From Ceratopteris richardii (lineage: Eukaryota; Streptophyta; Polypodiopsida; Polypodiales; Pteridaceae): a DNA stretch of 64,000 nucleotides. The notes below the pieces were generated by a model, which was given only the letters and a program-made list of their open reading frames with translations, was not told the DNA's origin and did not search any database. Of the stretch, positions 56,761 through 64,000 are shown one piece after another (the first letter of the stretch is position 1; each line of letters starts with the position of its first letter). The translations under genes were made by a program, and so were the position numbers. Location of the stretch: the NCBI GenBank assembly GCA_020310875.1, contig CM035408.1:145058407-145122406 (forward strand), read 5' to 3'.

Positions 56761-56842
56761 TCCACTATGCTAGGATGAGTAATTGACTTTGCTTAACACA
56801 TGGCCATGGGGTATCTGGGTGTTGTTCCAGATAGTTATAATG

Positions 56843-58085
56843 TTATCTCCCTAGTCCTTGTCTTCTTAGCTTCATGTGCTTAATGTGTTGTATAGCTTCT
56901 GTCTGAGCTTCCGCGTGTATTCTCTGTTCTTCCTCCTTACACTTCTTTGCCAACGTGAGTCGTCTAAGCATATCCTCAGTAAGAGGTTCTAGATATAGCT
57001 TGACTCTACATCCACTAATGTAATTAGGCATTATCTCTCCTTCTGGGGTGGCTAATTGTACCGCTCGAGAGTCTGTTAATGATCCTAGTTCCATAACCTT
57101 GCTTTTCTCATTTCCGTGCATTTTGTTTCATTGTATACACTAGAACTAGATCACCTTCTTTAAGCCTTTTTCTTTCACATGTGCATCAAAATAGGCTGTA
57201 TGTTGCTTCTTTTTTGCGTATATACCTGCTGCTGCTTTTAGTCTAGTTCTTCTAATCGTTCCAAATCCATTATTCTTGACGATAATTCATGGCTGGTCCA
57301 CTGGTGTTCTTGTGCAACCTTAAGGATGAGTATCAAAAAGTCCAAAGGAAGCATAGTGTTCTGACTAAAAGCCATCTGAAAGGGAGTTGCATTGAGTACG
57401 GTCTTGTAGGCCACTCTATATACCCAAATAGCGTGATGTAACTATTTGTCCCAATTTGAACATTTGTTGTTCATGGGTTTTGTCAATATAGTACAAAGGA
57501 TCTTGTTAGTACTTTCTTCTTGACCATTGGCTTGAGGATGATATGGTGCGGATTTCTTGTGAATCGCCATAAAATCATGTAACAAATATTCAATGAATTG
57601 GTTTAGAAAGTGCATTCCTCGGTCGCTCACTAACTCTATAGGCAGTCCATATCTAGTAAAGACATTTTCAAATAAGAATTTTGTAGTCATGTGTCCATCA
57701 TTCTTTTTTGTGGCCTTGGCCTCTACCCACTTTGTAAGATAATTTGTTGCTACAATAATGTATTCTGCACGAGTACCTTTTGTAGGGGGGTTAATGGTTC
57801 CTACAAAGTCTATACCCCACTTGGAAAATGCACGTCCTCTCATCATGGGTTTCAGTGGCATTTCATCTCTGCGAGTAGGAAACTGAGTTCTTTGGCACAC
57901 ATCACATCTCTTAACATAGGTATGTGCATCCATGTGAAGAGTGGGCCACCATAATCCTAAAAAATAAAAGTATGGCTTTGATTATCCTATCGGGGCCAAA
58001 ATGACCTCCTGCAACACCTTGGTGTGCACTCTCTAATATGCTCAAATAATCGCTCTTTTTAATCTAGCCAGTTATACTTGAATGA
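56843..58085 (-). pseudogene. GypH integrase (broken)
   Basis: The H2C2 finger starts AHQGVAGGHF (about 58025-58000) and ends CDVCQR (about 57900). Catalytic residues are in WGIDFVG (about 57812), SDRGMHF (about 57630) and QANGQEESTNK (about 57530). The C-terminus (LVLVYTMKQ, then PNYISGCRVKLYLEPLT, about 57150-56980) runs to TAA 56843 with a Glu/Lys-rich tail. Frame changes near 57940, 57440 and 57260. It picks up exactly where the GypA frame stops (LQLAH). Confidence 0.88.
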
Positions 58086-58413
58086 CTACTTAAACACTAG
58101 ATTTGGAGTTTTGTAGATAGAGCATCAGTCTCTACAAGTTTACTGAATCTGAGGAAGAAGGAGCAAAGACTAGAAATGGAACCAAGCAATGATCAAAGAG
58201 TATATATATTGCTTCAAATCATCAGTCTCCTTAATGTAAAAATGTTGTGGAGTTTTTATATAGACTCTTGATGATATGGCCATGAATTTCCTCCATGAAC
58301 TTGAATTCGAAATTAGCTGGGTTTGTTAGTTTGGATTGATTGGAAACTTTCCCTACAATCTAGGAAAAGAGAAAGTTTAAATCAAATATGCTTTTTGATT
58401 GATTGATTGAGGA
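58086..58413 (-). repeat. CopJ-type LTR, truncated
   Basis: Same sequence family and orientation as 12725-13041, ending in the GATT-repeat block where the next LTR begins. About 200 bp of its upstream end are missing. Confidence 0.8.
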
Positions 58414-58570
58414 TGTTGGAAATTGAGGTCTGCAGAAGCACATGAATAGCACAAGGAAGAAGAAGAAGCTTGGAGCACAACACACAATACTCACTGTATT
58501 ACCAGTAGAATGTGCAAAGATAAAATGACCCATTAGGGCTATAGGCGTATATACAAGTTGCCAAGATACC
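58414..58570 (-). repeat. CopA-type LTR fragment
   Basis: TGTTGGAAATTGAGG and following sequence match the CopA LTR (12441-12600) with moderate divergence and stop matching after 'gtatatacaag'. Confidence 0.75.
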
Positions 58571-58584
58571 TTGCATGGGTGAGA

Positions 58585-58835
58585 ACTAGGTTCAAGAGAC
58601 CAAGGTTGAGAACAAGGTAGGTCTGTAGGCTACTGAACAATAAGTAGAAAGGCAAGGTTTAAGGTACCAAGGTTGAGAGCAAGGCAAGTGGCCAAAAAGT
58701 GGAAAGGAAAGGCTTGAGACACCAAGGTTGAGAGCAAGGAAGGTCCATAGGCAAGTGGCCAAGAAGCGAAAAGGCAAGGTTCAAGAGGCCAAGGTGGAGA
58801 ATAAGAAGGTTCAAGAGACTATGCAAGGGTGAGGA
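58585..58835. repeat. Diverged minisatellite
   Basis: Four to five imperfect units of about 60-65 bp built around ACCAAGGTTGAGAGCAAGG and AAGTGGCCAAAAAG. Confidence 0.75.
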
Positions 58836-60245
58836 TATCAATTCAAGGGGAGATCAAGGATTGATCATTGAGGAAAATAATCTTTAGAAGGGGAAAAGAG
58901 TGTTAGACTTAAGAAATGATAGGCAAGAGATGGTTGAATCACACCCTAAGAGGAGTTCACCCTTGGGCAAGGGTTGGCCCTTGCATATAGTAGGGTGAGG
59001 TTTTTTATGGGCTATGTGAATCTTGGGGTGAGTATGCTACTTTCCTTAATCTCTCAGCTAGTGTGCCTCCATGTGGCATAAGCAGGTGAGTGCAAGGTGG
59101 TATACAAAGGATAAGCTACATTGAAGATGGATTTTGAAGTTAGATTTGATCTTCAAGGGAATTAAAACTTTCAAAGACAAGTTTAAATTCATGGAGGATA
59201 ATATAATGATCTCAAGATACTTCAAGATCAAGGAAGCAAAAGATATGAAGTTGGTAACTTTGAAGATATTCTTTTTCAAATAAAGGCTTGTTCTTATTTG
59301 AATTATGAAACACTTCAACATTAAGCATTTTTTATAAAAAAATATTTGTTACATTTCTAAAGAAGGACTTTGACATTGAAATGATCCTTTCAAATAAGGA
59401 ATAGATTGACTAAGTCAAACACCAAGTTCCTACAGTAACTCGGTCAATTCAATCTTTTGATTGAAAAGTAACGCACAAGAATTGCATTCCTAGTAGCTTC
59501 ATAAAATATTGAATATAAGCATGAATTTAGTCTCAAATGAAGCATTATTAAAGTAAGAAACTCATCAATCTTCTTCACAATCGAGTTCCTTTCTCTTAAA
59601 GATAGAAAAAAAAAGCTTCAATGCCTTGTTGAAAGAGGTCATTAAGAAGTTGAATTCTTGAGTTAAAGTCTTGGGATATCAAGTATTTGACTCATAGCAA
59701 GTTTATATCTTAGAACTTTGAATTAGCTATATAGAGTTTTATTTATTTCCTTCTGCTTTCCAAATCTTTTGGAATTGACTCAGATATGGTATCTAGTTCC
59801 TTTCGTAAAAGTCCAGGGTTAGCCGGATGGAACTAGCTAACTAAATTAAACATCCTAGATAGATGTTCTATATAAGAACTTATCCAATCTTCAAATGATG
59901 ATAAGTCCTAGATTGACTTACTCATTTGGGTCTGATTCCAGTTACTAACATAACTCTCATGATGTTCTAGAGTTAAGTACACTCTAGAATAGCGAAGTTA
60001 GGAATTGCTCATAAGATTGACAATTCCTAAGAACTTTTAGCTGAAGTCTTTGAGAAAATTGTCCTAAGTTGGACAATTTTTATTTTGAATTTGACTTGGT
60101 CAAGATATAGTAAGGTTGACCCAAAGTAAATGGAAAACTTCCTACAGTTTACATAGGATTTTCAAGCCCATTAGGACAAAGTAGTCCTCTAGGTGGGTGA
60201 AATAAAAAATCAAGTAACTGTTGGATGGAAGTAAACCATTGTACA
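58836..60245. other. Unassigned AT-rich DNA
   Basis: I see no gene, RNA or clear element ends here. Frames are short and full of stops. It may be the remains of an older element or original flanking DNA. Confidence 0.5.
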
Positions 60246-60412
60246 AACATCCAAGTCAGATGTTTCTGATGATGTTGATGTGTTGACACGATAGTACTGT
60301 GCCATCTGAGGCACTTATGGCTGATTCTCTTTCCCACACCTGGCTGCTAGATTTTGGTGCTTCTTTCCATGTGACACCGCATAGAGAATGGTTCTCTAAT
60401 TATGCAGCAAAG
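60246..60412 (+). pseudogene. CopB-like protease fragment
   Basis: Plus-strand sequence from 'gatgttgatgtgttg' onward matches the reverse complement of 16595-16730 in CopB, including FGASFHVTPHREWFSNYAAK. The active site is Asp-Phe-Gly, and a stop lies near 60286. Cut by the GypD2 LTR. Confidence 0.85.
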
Positions 60413-61220
60413 TGAATCTTTTTAGATTCCGCACGAACGAAAGGTTGTTACAAAGATGTTTGTAATCTTTATATAAATGAATGAAAAAGAGGTGCTGGGT
60501 GACGATCGGTTGGATCACCAGACTGTCTGTCTGGGTGATTGATCTGTAACGTTGTTGTGGTGCGTTGAGTAATTCTGAGTCTTCTCTTCTCGTCGCTGTC
60601 TTGCTTGTTATCGATACCTGTTCGGTTTGTGATTTACATCGACGACTAGAAGCTCGCCAGACTGTCTGTCTGAGCGAATCGTTTTGTGTAGTTTCGTTGT
60701 GATTGTGTTGTTAATGTTGCGTATTGTTGTGTCTCTCTAGTTTGTTGATGTTCTGTAAGTTGTTTGATGGAGCCACACTCGAGTAATGACAGTTCAGTAC
60801 TGTGTAGTTAAGAATTCTGAATCATCCTACGTCTCCTGTTCTGGTTGATTATCCGCACCTGCACGGTACAGATTGGGTTACTGCTATTGACTCTGTTGTG
60901 TACGGTAGTTTGTGTTGGGTCAATTCTTTAAGCTAGACAAAGTAATCCCTTATTACCGTATTGAATATGGCTTGCGCTGTACGCTGAAGGGAGCCTTAAC
61001 TGAAGTGTGTTCGGTAAGCTTTGGACGAGTCCGATTACAGATAGTAAGATTTTGAAGCATAAACAGATTCTTGATAGAGTTCTTGAACATTAGTATATTG
61101 TTGTGTGAAGTGATTATTTGGGAAAATCAAGCATAGGGCCTCTGTCTAACAGACCCCTTCCACTCCCAAGAACCCGATTATGTGTTTAAACGCGCTTTTG
61201 ATGGCAAGCGACGTTTAACA
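60413..61220 (+). repeat. GypD2 5' LTR (808 bp)
   Basis: TGAATCTTTTTAG ... CGTTTAACA, followed by the same primer site as GypD1. It shares the 'ccgcacgaac' and 'cactcccaagaacccga' blocks with the GypD1 LTR but is about 260 bp longer, with a second 'ccagactgtctgtctg' block. Confidence 0.85.
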
Positions 61221-61221
61221 C

Positions 61222-61241
61222 TGGCGCCGTCTGTGGGAAGG
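61222..61241 (+). other. GypD2 primer-binding site
   Basis: TGGCGCCGTCTGTGGGAAGG, identical to 741-760. Confidence 0.85.
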
Positions 61242-61410
61242 TGGCATCAAGAGTGTTGCCAACTAACTATGGGAAAGTGGCACTAGATTGTTGCCATTTG
61301 TCTGTGCGAATGTGGCATCAAGAGTGTTTGTTGATTGATTGTGAAAGTGGTCATAGATTGTGAATCGACCGTAAAGAAGAATAGTACACAAAGTATTGCA
61401 AACGTAGTAT

Positions 61411-64000
61411 ATGCCGGTTACTCATTCCGGTGAATCATACCCGAAGCATAGAAGAAACCAACAGTCTTGGGCGATACCTAATTTGCTAAGGACGCCTCCA
61501 GGAAGTAGAAGCGCAGATAAGTCTAACCCAGTTGTCAAGGAATTGAAGAATGCAAGTAGTGATTTCGGTAGTATTCCGGTGGAACACGCTACATTTTGGC
61601 AGATTCCGGTGCGATTTCGGCACAGTCTGTCGAAGATATAGTAACTCCAGAGTCTACCAGGACGCAGCCTAAAGTTAATTTACCACCATTGGGTCAAGAT
61701 TCGAATTTGTCTGCAGATAGAAACGTCTTGGCCAAAGAAATCAATGAAGGTGAAAAAGCACCTTGTTTTGGTGAAAATTCGACACCTTTTGGTGTTATTT
61801 CGGTACCAGTTGCTGAGAGTTCACAGTCTTCCGGTGACGGTTTACCATTTCTTGGTGAATCTTCAGTCCAGTCACCGATATTTGGAGTAAGTGCCCCTAC
61901 ATGTGATACCAAGGAGGAAGGTAGCTTGTTCGAAACTGAAATCGGAAACATACTGAACGATATTATCAAGCCAGAAAGTATACAGACTGACGATACAGAT
62001 TCATACGGTTCAGATATTCAGCCTCGGGATACAGAAGATAGTCACAATACAACCGCCAGCACGATGAGTGGGCAACAACAACAACAACAACAACAACAGC
62101 AACATCTATTTCCACCCCGGCCGACTCCAACAGGAGTAACGTACACTAAATTCGGTGGATTTCCAGGTGATGAGCCAGATGCTCATGTACGCACATTTGA
62201 GATAAGCTACGCAGTGCTCAATCATCCACTTGATTCGGCGTATAAAGCTATTGTATTCCAGTCTACATTGGTTAATGAAGCCGCCAGGTGGCTTACAGAA
62301 TATGATATTAACCATTTCGGCACCTTTGAAGCAGTAAAGGATGCATTTTTGCAGAGATTCGGGCTAAAAAGGAATCTAGCCGAAATTTTTGATTACCTGC
62401 AAAACAATAGACAGAAGATGAATCAAATAGTGCAGGAATATGCCATCCTATTCAGAATGCATTTGAGGCAATTACCGCTAGCACATGCCAATCTGTCGGA
62501 TGACGTTATCACTCAATGGTTTATCAATGGTTTGACTCCGCAACTTAAACAGATTATGATCATACGCTGTGTGGGAGCTATGACGCTAGATGCGGTGATT
62601 GCAATGGCTTTGCAGTTGGAAAACAAGGTTGAAGGATTTACAGAAGACATGGAATGGGTAAAAGCGAGTAAAAATGTTGCAGAAGATCCGACCAGACAGA
62701 TGTACTGCACCACGTGCAATAATTCATGGCATACCAGTGCCACTTGTGCCCTCAACCAGTTGTTTTGGGCTATCTGCAATATGACCAGACATTCCACCGA
62801 AAATTATGCATACAACGCCAAAGTACAGGCAACAGCAATAGTAAATGCAATCATACAAGAACCAGGGCAGCCTGCCAATCACTATGTACCTCCTCAAATG
62901 AGAAACAACCAGCAGCAAGGCTACCGAAATTACCAAGGACAGAGAAATAATAACTACAATGCAAACCGCTGGCAGACAGGTCCACCACAAGAAGGTAATG
63001 CTTTGCCACCACCTCGTTGTCATTTCTGTGGTGAATTAAGACACATTCGAAGATTCTGTAAAGATGCAGCTGAATACGATCAAAGGAAGAAAGAACGTCA
63101 GAACCCGATGACAAATATGGTTCATATCACACCAATAGAAACACAAGTTGCGGTAGTTCAAACCAGATCCGGTAAGCCACTGCAACCAGCAGCTGAAGTA
63201 TTTGAACCAGGCATCCGAGAACAACAAAGAATGTATGATAAAGCTAGTCAGTGGACCACCACAGAGCCTCCAGTGTTCCCAGATCCCATGCCGGTGACAC
63301 AAGTTCCATTGCCAAAGGAAATTGCACAGGAGCAAGAGTCAATTCCAGTAACCGACACATCGTGTTCAGAATCGGTGAAAGGTACGAATCAAGTAAATCA
63401 AGCCTGGGAAATTTTATCTAAAGCATCCATTACTCTTCCTCTTGGCCAATTACTTGCGTTAGTACCAGGAGTTCGGCAACAATTCCAACAACAGTTGAGT
63501 CTTGTGTCTTCTTGCATTCCAGCAACAGCAACAGTACAACCAGAACCTGATTCTACGGTTGATCACTCGGTTCCCTTAATTACGGTATGGTATAAAAACC
63601 ATAAAATTACACAAGTACTAATCGATGGTGGATCTGGTGTAAACATAGCTACTGTAGCACTTTGTAAAAGATTAGGATGGATCGAAATCGAACCAGTCCA
63701 GTTCTTTGTCAGAATGGCCGACCAGTCCAGAGTCCATCCAGTAGGACTTGTGCGAAATGTACCAATAACTTTGCAGGGTACAACATTTAAGATGACCTTT
63801 GTCGTCCTAGAATTACCGAAATCCAGTCTTCATTATAATCTTCTTTTCGGTCGTCCTTGGCTGAAACAAGCTAAGGTTATACAGGATTGGTCTACACAGG
63901 AACTCACTTTCAAAGACAATAATTGTAAATATGTTGTAAAATTAGATGTTATACAGCCTTGTGAATTACATGCTAGACCTTATTTTGCAGAATCAGTTCA
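61411..64000 (+). pseudogene. GypD2 gag-protease, open to the window end
   Basis: ATG 61411 (MPVTHSGESYPKHRR). One frame shift near 61590-61600 leads to a frame that stays open from about 61600 to the last base, about 800 codons. An internal ATG at 62064 starts the poly-Gln segment. The gag domain is at 62110-62650. Knuckle-like motifs are CTTCNNSWHTSATC (about 62707, Gly replaced by Trp) and CHFCGELRHIRRFC (about 63019). Protease LIDGGSGVNIAT (about 63618-63653) and LLFGRPWL (about 63840) are complete. RT should follow beyond 64000. Apart from the early frameshift no damage is visible, so this copy is much better preserved than GypD1. Confidence 0.88.

Larger units (their letters stand above)
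50333..58085 (-). mobile_element. GypH: 3' half of a GypA-family gypsy element with two extra ORF regions
   Basis: Minus-strand order: integrase (58085-56843), retropepsin-like ORF (56760-55859), Pro-rich stretch with repeated WxPK motifs, large extra ORF (55167-51156), 3' LTR (50882-50333). The LTR is homologous to the GypA 5' LTR. Gag, RT and RNase H are absent here and present in GypA, so the two parts together show the family's full plan. Confidence 0.82.

Noticed and set aside
50883..58085. Reading the GypH extra region as an envelope gene of a plant retrovirus
   Set aside because: No signal peptide, transmembrane anchor or cleavage-site pattern is visible, so I keep it as an accessory ORF of unknown role.

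Overview
The window reads as transposable-element DNA from a land plant with a large, repeat-rich genome. I recognise no host gene, rRNA, functional tRNA gene or CRISPR array. The evidence for a plant is a stack of nested Ty1/copia and Ty3/gypsy LTR retrotransposons. The copia elements use the tRNA-iMet-type primer site TGGTATCAGAGC. The gypsy elements have TGGCGCCG or TGGTGCCGTTG primer sites, and no chromodomain was seen after their integrases. The species cannot be told from this. A fern, lycophyte, bryophyte or gymnosperm would fit as well as an angiosperm. All element names below are local labels.

Layout: (1) 1-12719 is an old LTR (CopC', minus orientation) split by two later insertions: GypD1 (195-7429, gypsy, plus) and CopA (7518-12673, copia, minus, with a perfect ATGAC target duplication). 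(2) 12725-13380 is the 3' end of another copia (CopJ, minus). 13381-17045 is the pol half and 3' LTR of copia CopB (minus). (3) 17046-25569 is the gag-PR-RT-RNase H part of gypsy GypA (plus), cut by CopC at 25570. (4) 25570-48284 is CopC (copia, plus). It is split by gypsy GypF (26615-44772, minus), whose LTRs of about 2.9 kb carry G-rich minisatellites. GypF's right LTR is in turn split by CopE (37930-44541), an intact and apparently very young copia. (5) 48285-50332 is the 5' LTR, leader and gag of CopG. (6) 50333-58085 is gypsy GypH (minus): integrase, two extra ORF regions and a 3' LTR of the GypA family. (7) 58086-60412 holds LTR fragments, a minisatellite, unassigned DNA and a CopB-like fragment. 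(8) 60413-64000 is the 5' LTR and gag-protease of GypD2, a relative of GypD1, running off the window with its frame still open.

The most unusual content is 3' of integrase in the gypsy elements. GypD1 (4720-6842) and GypH (51156-55167) both carry a sense-strand extra ORF with the same order of parts: N-terminal helical domain, acidic stretch, Pro/Ser-rich linker, coiled coil. GypH also has a retropepsin-like segment with an Asp-Leu-Gly active-site triplet between integrase and that ORF, although its family (GypA) has an ordinary protease before RT. Other signals are five self-complementary 17-bp motifs in the transcribed leader of CopE, about 23 copies of a near-palindromic motif in the GypA leader, and a 5S rRNA-like stretch in the CopG leader.

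Except for CopE, and in part GypD2, the coding regions are broken. Many breaks look like C-to-T changes (CAG/CAA to TAG/TAA, CGA to TGA), as expected from deamination of methylated cytosines in silenced repeats. Matching halves of one copia element at 13.4-17.0 kb (minus) and 48.3-50.3 kb (plus) both end at inverted copies of the GypA/GypH LTR, which suggests an inversion of about 33 kb.
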